Positions 56,180 through 63,614 of a stretch of DNA of 64,000 bases are shown here, piece after piece. Both the position numbers and the translations under genes were made by a program. The number at the start of each line of letters is the position of its first letter. Positions within the stretch are counted from its first letter, which is position 1. The DNA is from Geomonas subterranea (GTDB lineage: Bacteria > Desulfobacterota > Desulfuromonadia > Geobacterales > Geobacteraceae). The notes beneath the pieces were generated by a model. That model worked only from the letters and a program-made list of their open reading frames with translations, was not told where the DNA came from and searched no databases. The stretch covers positions 434,001-498,000 of the forward strand of contig NZ_CP077683.1 of the NCBI RefSeq assembly GCF_019063845.1. The letters are read 5' to 3'.

Positions 56180-57007
56180 ATGGCCGGACAACATCTCATC
56201 ATCGTAGGGAAAAGCGGCGTCGGCAGGTCCACCGTCGCGGCCAATGTGGGCGCCGCCCTGGCGGAAACGGGGCGCCGGGTGCTGCTGATCGGTTACGACA
56301 ACCACAGGAGTTCGGCGGGCAACCTGAGCGGAGGCAGCGAGCTGAAGGCGCTGCCGCTCTGGGGGCACGGGGAGGAGCCACCCCTTTATGCGCACGGCTA
56401 CCGCGGCGCCCTATGCCTGGAAGCGGGGGGAGGCGTTGCGGAGGACGAAGCCGCGCAGGCGGCTCTTTGGGCCCATCCCCTGGTCGCGGCTTTTCAGCCG
56501 GAATTCGTGCTGCATGACGTAGCCTGGGAGCCCTGCGGCACCTTCCGTCTCCCGGTGGGAATCGACGGCGTTGCCAGTATCCTGGCGGTCACCTCCGCCG
56601 ACCGTTGCGCGCTGCAGGCGGTTAACGGGCTCTTCGGCTGGCTCAACACGGTCGCCGCCGCCAATGCCAGGCTGGGAGGCGTGGTGGCCAACAACCTTAC
56701 GGGGCCGTTGCAGGAGGCGATCGTGTCCGATTTCGCCGGCCAGACCGGAGCTTCGGTCACGGCGACCATCCCGCATTCCATCATGGTTTCGGTAAGCGAC
56801 TTTTACAGCCAGACGCTGCTCGAGTCCGCCCCCTTCTCCCACGTCACCTACGCCTACCGCAAGCTGGCGAAAACGCTGGTCGAGGCGGCGACGCAGCGCC
56901 GTCCCCGGCAGCTTGACGACGAAGCCATGAGGAAGTGGTCCGCGAAGTGGGGTGACATCATCGCCGAGCTCGAGACCGGCGTGGTGAACGGCGGACTCGG
57001 GATCTAG
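56180..57007 (+). CDS. Degenerate NifH-like P-loop protein
   Basis: Protein of 275 aa, clearly homologous to the NifH-like protein at 59771 (shared ends [24 protein letters not shown] and DKQLHEWALKWADTLLAIETGEV). Its nucleotide site is altered: GKSGVGRST instead of GKGGIGKST, and GYDNHRSSA instead of GCDPKSDST. Of the two cluster cysteines of NifH, the first (GCAGRG context) is lost and only C119 (EPCGTFRLP) remains. It is unlikely to be a normal [4Fe-4S] reductase; a regulatory or heteromeric partner is possible. AAGGAGG precedes the ATG; cysK follows after 17 bp. Confidence 0.85.
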   Translation: MAGQHLIIVGKSGVGRSTVAANVGAALAETGRRVLLIGYDNHRSSAGNLSGGSELKALPLWGHGEEPPLYAHGYRGALCLEAGGGVAEDEAAQAALWAHPLVAAFQPEFVLHDVAWEPCGTFRLPVGIDGVASILAVTSADRCALQAVNGLFGWLNTVAAANARLGGVVANNLTGPLQEAIVSDFAGQTGASVTATIPHSIMVSVSDFYSQTLLESAPFSHVTYAYRKLAKTLVEAATQRRPRQLDDEAMRKWSAKWGDIIAELETGVVNGGLGI

Positions 57008-57024
57008 ACAAGGAGGATGCCGAG

Positions 57025-57972
57025 ATGTCACGCATTTATGACAGCCTTACCGAGCTCATCGGAGCCACGCCCCTGCTGCGCCTGAACCGTTTCGCAGCCG
57101 GTGCCGGGGCGGAAGTCCTGGCCAAACTGGAAGCCTTCAACCCCGGAGGGAGCGTCAAGGACCGCATCGGCTACGGCATGCTCATCGAGGCGGAAAAGCA
57201 GGGACTCATCGACCAGGATACCGTCATCATCGAGCCCACCAGCGGCAATACCGGTATCGCGCTCGCCATGGTGGCGGCGGTGCGCGGCTACCGGCTGGTG
57301 TTGACCATGCCCGACTCGATGAGCGTCGAGCGTCGCAACCTGCTCAAGGCCTACGGGGCCGAACTTGTTCTCACCCCGGGGGCGCAGGGGATGAAAGGAC
57401 CGATGGACGCAGCCGAGGAGCTGGCGGCCCGCATCCCCAATTCGTTCGTGCCTTCGCAGTTCAAGAACAAGGCGAACGCCGCCATCCATCGAGCCACCAC
57501 CGCCGACGAGATCTGGCAGGACACGGACGGCAAGGTGGACATCGTGGTGGGAGGGGTGGGGACCGGCGGCACGCTCACCGGCGTCGGGGAAGCGTTGAAG
57601 GCCCTCAACCCGAAGGTACGGGTCATCGCGGTCGAGCCCTTCGAGTCGCCGGTGCTCTCGGGAGGCATGCCGGGCCCGCACGGCATCCAGGGGATCGGCT
57701 CCGGGTTCATCCCCGAGGTGCTGAACCTGGAGATCGTCGACGAGATCTTGAGGGTGAGGTCGAGTGAGGCGATCGATGCCAGCCGGCGCCTGGCCAAGGT
57801 GGAGGGGGTGCTGGCCGGCATCTCGGGAGGGGCCGCGGTCCATGCAGCCTGTCTCGTCGCGGAACGTCCGGAGAACCGCGGCAAGCGCATCGTGGTGGTG
57901 CTGCCGGACACGGGCGAGCGCTACTTGTCGACTCCGTTGTTCAGCCAGCCCCAGGGGGGGGCGGCTGCATAA
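57025..57972 (+). CDS. cysK: Cysteine synthase (O-acetylserine sulfhydrylase), copy 1
   Basis: PLP enzyme of 315 aa. The PLP lysine lies in [14 protein letters not shown], substrate loop in [16 protein letters not shown], phosphate-binding [15 protein letters not shown], and C-terminal [10 protein letters not shown]. Catalyses O-acetylserine plus sulfide to cysteine. AAGGAGG upstream. In the same unit as the degenerate NifH homologue and a second cysteine synthase. Confidence 0.93.
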   Translation: MSRIYDSLTELIGATPLLRLNRFAAGAGAEVLAKLEAFNPGGSVKDRIGYGMLIEAEKQGLIDQDTVIIEPTSGNTGIALAMVAAVRGYRLVLTMPDSMSVERRNLLKAYGAELVLTPGAQGMKGPMDAAEELAARIPNSFVPSQFKNKANAAIHRATTADEIWQDTDGKVDIVVGGVGTGGTLTGVGEALKALNPKVRVIAVEPFESPVLSGGMPGPHGIQGIGSGFIPEVLNLEIVDEILRVRSSEAIDASRRLAKVEGVLAGISGGAAVHAACLVAERPENRGKRIVVVLPDTGERYLSTPLFSQPQGGAAA

Positions 57973-58014
57973 ACAATCACTGTGGACTACAACCCAACAC
58001 GAGGAGGGAGCATC

Positions 58015-58968
58015 ATGGGAAACATTTTTAACGACAATTCGCTTTCGATCGGCAACACGCCGCTGGTTAAGCTGAACCACGTGACCGGCGACGCCAAGGC
58101 CACTGTCCTGGCCAAGGTCGAGGGACGCAACCCGGCCTACTCGGTGAAGTGCCGCATCGGGGCCAACCTGATCTGGGACGCCGAGAAAAGGGGCGTGCTG
58201 AAGTCCGGCGTCGAGATCGTCGAGCCCACTTCCGGCAATACCGGTATCGCCCTTGCCTACGTGGCGGCCGCCCGCGGCTACCGGCTCACCCTTACCATGC
58301 CCGATACCATGAGCATCGAGCGGCGCCGCGTGCTGGCCGCCCTCGGGGCGAACCTGATCCTGACCCCCGGTGCGGAGGGGATGAAGGGTGCCATCAAGAA
58401 GGCGGAGGAGATCGCCGCTTCCGAGCCGGCACGCTACTTTATCCCGCAACAGTTCAAAAACCAGGCGAACCCCGCCATACACGAAAGCACCACCGGCCCG
58501 GAGATCTGGAACGACACCGACGGCGCGATCGATGTCCTCGTGGCCGGTGTCGGCACCGGGGGGACCATCACGGGCGTCTCGCGCTACCTGAAGAAAACGA
58601 AGCAGAAGCAGATTCTGTCCGTTGCCGTCGAACCAAAGGAGAGCCCGGTTATCAGCCAGGCACTGGCCGGGGAAGAGCTCAAGCCCGGTCCGCACAAGAT
58701 CCAGGGAATCGGCGCCGGGTTCATCCCCGACACCCTTGACCTTACCCTCGTGGACCAGGTGGAGCAGGTGAGCAGCGATGAGGCCCTGGAGTTCGCCAAA
58801 AGGCTCGCCCGGGAGGAGGGGCTCCTGGTCGGCATCTCCTCCGGCGCCGCGGCCGCGGCCGCCGTGCGCCTGGCGCAGCGTGACGAGTTCGCCGGCAAGA
58901 CCATCGTGGTGGTGCTGCCCGACGGCGCCGAGCGTTATCTCTCCACGGCGCTCTTCGAGGGAATCTGA
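58015..58968 (+). CDS. Cysteine synthase, copy 2 (enterobacterial CysK-like)
   Basis: PLP enzyme of 317 aa from ATG 58015 (GAGGAGGGAG upstream). The PLP lysine context is [22 protein letters not shown], as in enterobacterial CysK, and differs from copy 1 (GGSVKDRIG). [34 protein letters not shown] and [11 protein letters not shown] are intact. Substrate preference may differ from copy 1 (for example thiosulfate or another nucleophile), which sequence alone cannot decide. Stop overlaps the yezD copy 2 start (ATGA). Confidence 0.93.
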   Translation: MGNIFNDNSLSIGNTPLVKLNHVTGDAKATVLAKVEGRNPAYSVKCRIGANLIWDAEKRGVLKSGVEIVEPTSGNTGIALAYVAAARGYRLTLTMPDTMSIERRRVLAALGANLILTPGAEGMKGAIKKAEEIAASEPARYFIPQQFKNQANPAIHESTTGPEIWNDTDGAIDVLVAGVGTGGTITGVSRYLKKTKQKQILSVAVEPKESPVISQALAGEELKPGPHKIQGIGAGFIPDTLDLTLVDQVEQVSSDEALEFAKRLAREEGLLVGISSGAAAAAAVRLAQRDEFAGKTIVVVLPDGAERYLSTALFEGI

Positions 58969-59150
58969 TGAGCGCGCAGAGTCCAGACCCATGGAACCCG
59001 GAACTCGAACAGATTATCAGGGACCTGCTGGTCTCGTTGCGCTTTGGGACGCTCACCCTGGTGGTCCAGGACGGGCGCGTGATCCAGGTGGACAGAAGTG
59101 AAAAGTACCGCCTCAACAAACCCGGTCACATAGACGGCAGCGGTATCTGA
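58968..59150 (+). CDS. YezD family (DUF2292) small protein, copy 2
   Basis: Protein of 60 aa: ELEQIIRDLLVSLRFGTLTLVVQDGRVIQVDRSEKYRLN. Closely similar to copy 1 in the core. Translationally coupled to the second cysteine synthase, the strongest context clue that YezD proteins work with cysteine synthesis or sulfide. Confidence 0.87.
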   Translation: MSAQSPDPWNPELEQIIRDLLVSLRFGTLTLVVQDGRVIQVDRSEKYRLNKPGHIDGSGI

Positions 59151-59199
59151 AACTGGACTTTTGGGGTTCATCGCGGAATTTCGGGGTGGGCCATTGTTC

Positions 59200-59330
59200 A
59201 CGGCTCCCCCTCCCTTGACGGGAGGGGGACGGGGGGTGGGTGAAGCCGCAACCAGCGGAAATGATGGCATCTCCCCCCACCCCCATACCCCCTCCCGCAA
59301 GGGGAAGGGGCAGCTGCAGGCTGCCCCCGG
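59200..59330. repeat. Inverted GC-rich repeat
   Basis: GGCTCCCCCTCCCTTGACGGGAGGGGGACGGGGGGTGGGTGAAGCCGCAA (from about 59202) with the facing CCCCATACCCCCTCCCGCAAGGGGAAGGGG. Same compound element as at 41246-41355. Confidence 0.8.
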
Positions 59331-59358
59331 AATTGTCTGCAGAGCCTATTTTTTTCCG

Positions 59359-59387
59359 TTGACAAAGTAGCTTCTATCATATATACC
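59359..59387 (+). promoter_or_regulatory. Sigma-70 promoter of the yezD3-nifH-like-transporter operon
   Basis: TTGACA (59359-59364), 17 nt, TATACC (59382-59387), matching in spacing the promoter at 52935 (TTGACA, 17 nt, TATACA). GTAGACTAAA at 59403-59412 lies just downstream, as at the other two sites of this motif. Confidence 0.72.
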
Positions 59388-59402
59388 TTGTCCATCGTTT
59401 CA

Positions 59403-59409
59403 GTAGACT
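59403..59409 (+). promoter_or_regulatory. GTAGACT motif in the leader
   Basis: AGTAGACTAAAGG, one base short of the TGTAGACT seen at 53493 and (inverted) 52966. Candidate operator of the Rrf2 regulator encoded at 52992. Confidence 0.5.
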
Positions 59410-59418
59410 AAAGGCTCA

Positions 59419-59467
59419 CCGGAAAAACCGGAGGCCAAAGGACCTGCTCCTTTGGCCTCTTTTTTTT
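59419..59467 (+). terminator. Intrinsic terminator 1 of tandem attenuator
   Basis: Mini-hairpin CCGG-AAAAA-CCGG (59419-59431), then an 11-bp perfect stem GAGGCCAAAGG (59431-59441) / CCTTTGGCCTC (59449-59459) and eight T residues (59460-59467). Lies about 70 nt after the promoter, upstream of a second terminator. Confidence 0.85.
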
Positions 59468-59494
59468 GCACTCACATATCGTCGTACTGGTTGA

Positions 59495-59542
59495 CTGGAA
59501 ATACCGGAGACCGGCTGCAGATTATCTGCACCGGTCTTTTTT
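59495..59542 (+). terminator. Intrinsic terminator 2 of tandem attenuator
   Basis: Mini-hairpin CTGG-AAATA-CCGG (59495-59507), then AGACCGG (59508-59514) + TGCAGA (59516-59521) pairing with TCTGCA (59525-59530) + CCGGTCT (59531-59537), and a T-run to 59542. The yezD3 ATG is 16 nt further on, so any expression of yezD3 needs read-through of this terminator. Confidence 0.85.
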
Positions 59543-59558
59543 CGTTTTTGGAGGGTGC

Positions 59559-59744
59559 ATGAGCAACGCGAGCAGGATCATCAGGAAAAGGGGAGGGGAC
59601 CAGAACATCGAGGCGATCCACAAGGTGACCGACCTCCTCAAGACGGTCCATTACGGGTCCATCACCCTGCATATCCAGGCAGGGAAGGTCTACCAGATAA
59701 ACAGAACCGAGAGCCGCAGGCTTGCCGCCGCGGCCCTTGACTAA
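59559..59744 (+). CDS. YezD family (DUF2292) small protein, copy 3
   Basis: Protein of 61 aa from ATG 59559 (GGAGGG upstream). Core: VTDLLKTVHYGSITLHIQAGKVYQINRTESRRL, more diverged than copies 1 and 2 and with a basic N-terminus (SNASRIIRKRGG). Preceded by the tandem terminators and followed after 26 bp by the NifH-like gene. Confidence 0.85.
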   Translation: MSNASRIIRKRGGDQNIEAIHKVTDLLKTVHYGSITLHIQAGKVYQINRTESRRLAAAALD

Positions 59745-59770
59745 GCCAACACACAAAAGGAGCCAACGAC

Positions 59771-60649
59771 ATGTCCGGTAAAAAAGTGAAAACCATCGCC
59801 ATCTACGGCAAGGGGGGGATCGGCAAGTCCACCACCACCTCCAACATCAGCGCGGCTCTCGCGGCCTCGGGCCTCAAGGTGATGCAGATCGGCTGCGACC
59901 CGAAGAGCGACTCCACCACCACCCTGCGCGGCGGAGGGTACATCCCCACCATCCTCGACACCCTGCGCGAGAAGAAGAACGTGAAGCTCGACGAGGTGGT
60001 GTTCCGCGGCTTCGCCGGCATCTACTGCGTCGAGGCGGGCGGACCCGCCCCGGGCGTCGGCTGCGCCGGCCGCGGCATCATCACCTCGGTGGAACTGTTG
60101 AAGCAGCTGCGCGTCTTCGAGGAGCTCGATCTCGACATCGTGGTCTACGACGTCCTCGGGGACGTGGTCTGCGGCGGCTTCGCGGTGCCGGTGCGCGAGG
60201 GGATCGCCGACCATGTCTTCACGGTTTCCTCCTCGGACTTCATGGCCATCTACGCGGCCAACAACCTCTTCAAGGGGATCCAGAAGTACTCCAACAACGG
60301 CGGTGCGCTCCTGGGCGGGGTGATCGCCAACTCCATGAACTCCGACTACCACAAGGCGATCATCGACGACTTCGTGGAGAACACCCAGACCCAGGTGGTC
60401 GAGTATGTCCCGCGCTCGGTCACAGTAACCCAGTCCGAGCTGCAGGGTAAAACGACCATCGAGGCCTTCCCCGATTCCGACCAGGCCAAGGTGTACCGCG
60501 CTCTCGCGGACAGGATCTACAACCACTCCGACTCGAAAGTGCCCACGCCGCTGAACGACAAGCAGTTGCACGAATGGGCCCTCAAATGGGCCGACACCCT
60601 GCTCGCCATCGAGACCGGCGAGGTGAGAAGCAGCGGCGCCAGCATCTAG
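59771..60649 (+). CDS. NifH-like ATP-dependent reductase
   Basis: Protein of 292 aa of the NifH/BchL superfamily with all functional residues: P-loop GKGGIGKST (residues 13-21), GCDPKSDST, cluster cysteines C98 (GVGCAGRG) and C134 (DVVCGGFAVP), equivalent to C97/C132 of nitrogenase Fe protein. No nifD/nifK-like gene is within the window; genes for sulfonate-type uptake follow directly. NifH-like proteins of this sort act in nitrogenase-like systems, including methylthio-alkane reductase that salvages sulfur. The sulfur context fits such a role, but the electron acceptor is unknown. AAAGGAG precedes the ATG. Confidence 0.9.
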   Translation: MSGKKVKTIAIYGKGGIGKSTTTSNISAALAASGLKVMQIGCDPKSDSTTTLRGGGYIPTILDTLREKKNVKLDEVVFRGFAGIYCVEAGGPAPGVGCAGRGIITSVELLKQLRVFEELDLDIVVYDVLGDVVCGGFAVPVREGIADHVFTVSSSDFMAIYAANNLFKGIQKYSNNGGALLGGVIANSMNSDYHKAIIDDFVENTQTQVVEYVPRSVTVTQSELQGKTTIEAFPDSDQAKVYRALADRIYNHSDSKVPTPLNDKQLHEWALKWADTLLAIETGEVRSSGASI

Positions 60650-60723
60650 CCTGCAAGTGGGGGGGCGATGCCCCGCGAGACCGGCGCGGTTCCCGCGCCG
60701 GACACCAATTTCCGGAGGAGATT

Positions 60724-61590
60724 ATGGACGGAATCATCTATACGCCGGTGCGGGAGAAGACGGTTGAAGGGGAGGCGGCGAGCGCCGCGGCGCGAGGAAG
60801 CCACTTCCATCTGCCTGATTTCGTGCTGCGGCTGAACGATCGGCTGCTCGACTGGTACGGACTCGCGCTGTTGCTGGCCCTGTGGGAGATCGCCCCCCGC
60901 CTGGGGTGGATCGACATCCAGTTTTTCCCTCCTCCTTCGCTGATCGTCGAGGAGGGGGTGAAACTGGCTTCCCGGGGCGAGCTGCTGGCACAGATCACCT
61001 CGAGCCTCGCGCGTCTGTTGCAGGGGCTCTCGGCGGCGCTCGCGGTTGGCATTCCCGCCGGCTTCGTCCTCGGGGGGTGGTACCCGCGCCTCACCCACTT
61101 CCTGCGGCCGCTGCTGCGCCTTTTCGGGCAGATCAACGCCTTTTCGCTCTTCCCGCTCTTCGTGCTCTTCTTCGGGATCGGGGAGCTGGCCAAGTTCGCG
61201 GTGATCTTCTGGTCCTGCCTCTGGCCCATCCTCTTCACCACCATCTCCGGGGTGCAGAACGTGGACCCGCTCTTCGTCAAGGTGGCGCGCTCCATGGGGT
61301 GCGGCAGGTTGAGGCTCTTCTCCCGGGTGCTCTTGCCCGGAGCGCTTCCCTCCATCTTCACCGGGGTGCGCCTCGGGGCCACGGTCGCCTTCCTGATGCT
61401 GATCGCGGCGGAGATGATCGGAGCCAACGCGGGGCTTGGGTGGCTCGTGCACAACTCGTCCACCAACTACGTGATCCCGCGCCTGTACCTGGCCGCCGCG
61501 CTGATCGCCCTGCTGGGGCTGGGCATGAACTCGGCCATCCACTTCGTCGAGGCGCGGGTCGTCGCCTGGCGCCAGTCCGTCGAAGTCTAA
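60724..61590 (+). CDS. ABC transporter permease (SsuC/TauC type), copy 1
   Basis: Membrane protein of 288 aa from ATG 60724 (GGAGGAG upstream). BPD-type permease with about six helices and the EAA-like loop AKFAVIFWSCLWPILFTTISGVQNVDPLFVKVARSMGCGRLRLFSRVLLPGALPSIFTGVRLG. An extra soluble N-terminal stretch of about 35 residues precedes the first helix. Transports an organosulfur compound or similar together with the next three genes. Confidence 0.9.
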   Translation: MDGIIYTPVREKTVEGEAASAAARGSHFHLPDFVLRLNDRLLDWYGLALLLALWEIAPRLGWIDIQFFPPPSLIVEEGVKLASRGELLAQITSSLARLLQGLSAALAVGIPAGFVLGGWYPRLTHFLRPLLRLFGQINAFSLFPLFVLFFGIGELAKFAVIFWSCLWPILFTTISGVQNVDPLFVKVARSMGCGRLRLFSRVLLPGALPSIFTGVRLGATVAFLMLIAAEMIGANAGLGWLVHNSSTNYVIPRLYLAAALIALLGLGMNSAIHFVEARVVAWRQSVEV

Positions 61591-61604
61591 AGGAGGAAGC
61601 TACC

Positions 61605-62408
61605 ATGCCGCAAGAACAGATAACCGACCGGCGGGGGGGATGGCTGACCCGCCACCTGGACAAGCTCTCCATCCTTCTCTTCTTCGCCGCCTGGCAGGCC
61701 GCGCCTCAACTGGGGGGAATCGTCGAGACCTTCATTGCCCCGCCGACCCTGGTGCTGAAGACCCTGTACGAGATGTTCCAGGCCGAAGAGCTGCTGCCGT
61801 CCATCGGCGTCAGCCTGTTCCGCTCCGCCACCGGATTTTTCCTGGCCGCCGCTGTCGCCATTCCGCTGGGCTTCCTGCTGGGGGGGAGCTTCAGGACCTT
61901 CGAGCGCCTGGTGAACCCGGTGCTCCGCTTCCTCGGACAGGTGAACCCCTTCTCGCTCTTCCCGCTCTTCATCCTCATCTTCGGGATCGGCGAGATGTCC
62001 AAGGTGGCCATGATCTTCTGGGTCTGCATCTGGCCCATCCTCTTCAACACGGTGAACGGGGTGAAGCAGATCGACCCGCTCTTGGTGAAGTCGGCGCGTT
62101 CCATGGGGTGCGGCGTGGCAACGCTGTTCTTCCGGGTCATCCTCCCCGCGGCCTCCCCCGGCATCTTCCATGGCCTCAAGATGGGGTGCGGCACCGCCTT
62201 CTTCATGCTCATCGCCGCCGAGATGATCGGAGCGAGCGCCGGGCTCGGCTGGCTGGTCTGGAACGCCCAGATCAACTTCCAGATGCCGCAGCTTTTCGCG
62301 GCCACCGTGCTCATCTCCACCCTCGGCCTGATCCTGAACCACTCCTTCGCCCTCCTGGAGGGGAAACTGGTGGGGTGGAAGCAGCGATCCATTACCGAGA
62401 ATTTCTGA
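61605..62408 (+). CDS. ABC transporter permease (SsuC/TauC type), copy 2
   Basis: Membrane protein of 267 aa from ATG 61605 (AAAGGAGG upstream), similar to the previous permease across the whole length (SKVAMIFWVCIWPILFNTVNGVKQIDPLLVKSARSMGCGVATLFFRVILPAASPGIFHGLKMG). The tandem pair suggests a heterodimeric channel, whereas SsuC/TauC normally form homodimers. Confidence 0.9.
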   Translation: MPQEQITDRRGGWLTRHLDKLSILLFFAAWQAAPQLGGIVETFIAPPTLVLKTLYEMFQAEELLPSIGVSLFRSATGFFLAAAVAIPLGFLLGGSFRTFERLVNPVLRFLGQVNPFSLFPLFILIFGIGEMSKVAMIFWVCIWPILFNTVNGVKQIDPLLVKSARSMGCGVATLFFRVILPAASPGIFHGLKMGCGTAFFMLIAAEMIGASAGLGWLVWNAQINFQMPQLFAATVLISTLGLILNHSFALLEGKLVGWKQRSITENF

Positions 62409-62530
62409 CGCGGCACTCAGGCGGAATCACCCTGGCGGCAGGGGGCGTCAAGAAGAATGATCACAGCGACAAATAAAGAAGAACTGCCGCCGGCAAAAAC
62501 AGATGCCGGTGCATCCAAGGAGGAAGGACC

Positions 62531-63601
62531 ATGAACGTATCGAGGAAAAATGTGGTACTGGCCGCACTGGCGGTGGTTGTGGCGGCAGCGTCGATTTTCG
62601 CCGGGACCGGCAACGGGCAGGCCGCGACCAAAAAGCAGCTGGTCGAGATCAAGACCTGGACCAGGAAGGACTGTTCGCTCGCCCCCTGGCTGGTCACGGA
62701 GAAGCTGGGATTTTTCGAGCAGGAGGGTGTGAAGCTCGTCTACACCGGCGAGACGCAGGCCCCGCTGCAGATCCCGTCCCTGGTGAAGGGGAACAACGAC
62801 GTGGGGAGCGGGCATCCAAACCAGTACGGCATCGCCATCGCCGGCGGCGCCAAGCTGAAGGCGGTGGTGCGGGCCGGGGTCGAGCCGGCGCCTTCCTACG
62901 ATCCCAAGTTCCGCCACATGTGGTGGTTCGTCAACCCGGCCAAGCATCCCAACGTGAAGAGCTTCGCCGACCTGAAGAACCTGCCGGGCAAGATCAAGGT
63001 CTCCACCATCACCAAGAACATCTGCGCCGACTTCGAGACCAACATCCTGGCGGAGAAGTACGGGGTGCCCAAAGAGAAGATCGAGTGGGTAACCATGCCG
63101 GACATCCAGGCCATCCAGGCGCTGAAGCAGGGGCTGGTCGACGTCGCGCCGGTGCACCCCCCGTTCTACAAGGGGATGCTGGACGCGAAGGCGATCAAGG
63201 TGGCGGACTCCACCGACACGGGGCTCGGCTCCGCGGCCGGACTCTCCTACTACTGGTTCACCGAGGACTTCATCAAGAAGCACCCGGAGGCGGTGGCCGG
63301 TTTCGTGAGGGCGATCAAGCGCGGACAGCGCTGGGCCAACGCCAACCCCGACAAGACCGCCAAGTGGGTCGAGGAGGTGATCGGCGTGCCGGTGACCGGC
63401 AACCACTACTACTCCGAGGACGCCACCATCGTCGAGAAAGAGATCGTCCCCTGGATCAAGGGGGTCGAGGATGCCAAGGTCATCCCCAAGGGGAAGATCA
63501 CCCCGGCTTCCATCGTGACGCACCAGTTCGAGGCGGTGGGCAACGACGACAAGGCCTACCAGAACAAGCTGAAGCAGGGCGCGAAGAAGAAAAAGGCATA
63601 A
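62531..63601 (+). CDS. ABC transporter substrate-binding protein (SsuA/TauA/NMT1-like)
   Basis: Periplasmic protein of 356 aa. Signal peptide about residues 1-32 (MNVSRKNVVLAALAVVVAAA...GQAA). Core: RKDCSLAPWLVTEKLGFFEQEGVKLVYTGETQAPLQIPSLVKGNNDVGSGHPNQYGIAIAGGAKLKAV, typical of NMT1/sulfonate-binding proteins; the C-terminus is a lysine run (KQGAKKKKA). Substrate not determinable. AAGGAGGAAG upstream. Confidence 0.88.
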   Translation: MNVSRKNVVLAALAVVVAAASIFAGTGNGQAATKKQLVEIKTWTRKDCSLAPWLVTEKLGFFEQEGVKLVYTGETQAPLQIPSLVKGNNDVGSGHPNQYGIAIAGGAKLKAVVRAGVEPAPSYDPKFRHMWWFVNPAKHPNVKSFADLKNLPGKIKVSTITKNICADFETNILAEKYGVPKEKIEWVTMPDIQAIQALKQGLVDVAPVHPPFYKGMLDAKAIKVADSTDTGLGSAAGLSYYWFTEDFIKKHPEAVAGFVRAIKRGQRWANANPDKTAKWVEEVIGVPVTGNHYYSEDATIVEKEIVPWIKGVEDAKVIPKGKITPASIVTHQFEAVGNDDKAYQNKLKQGAKKKKA

Positions 63602-63614
63602 CAGGAGGCAACTC

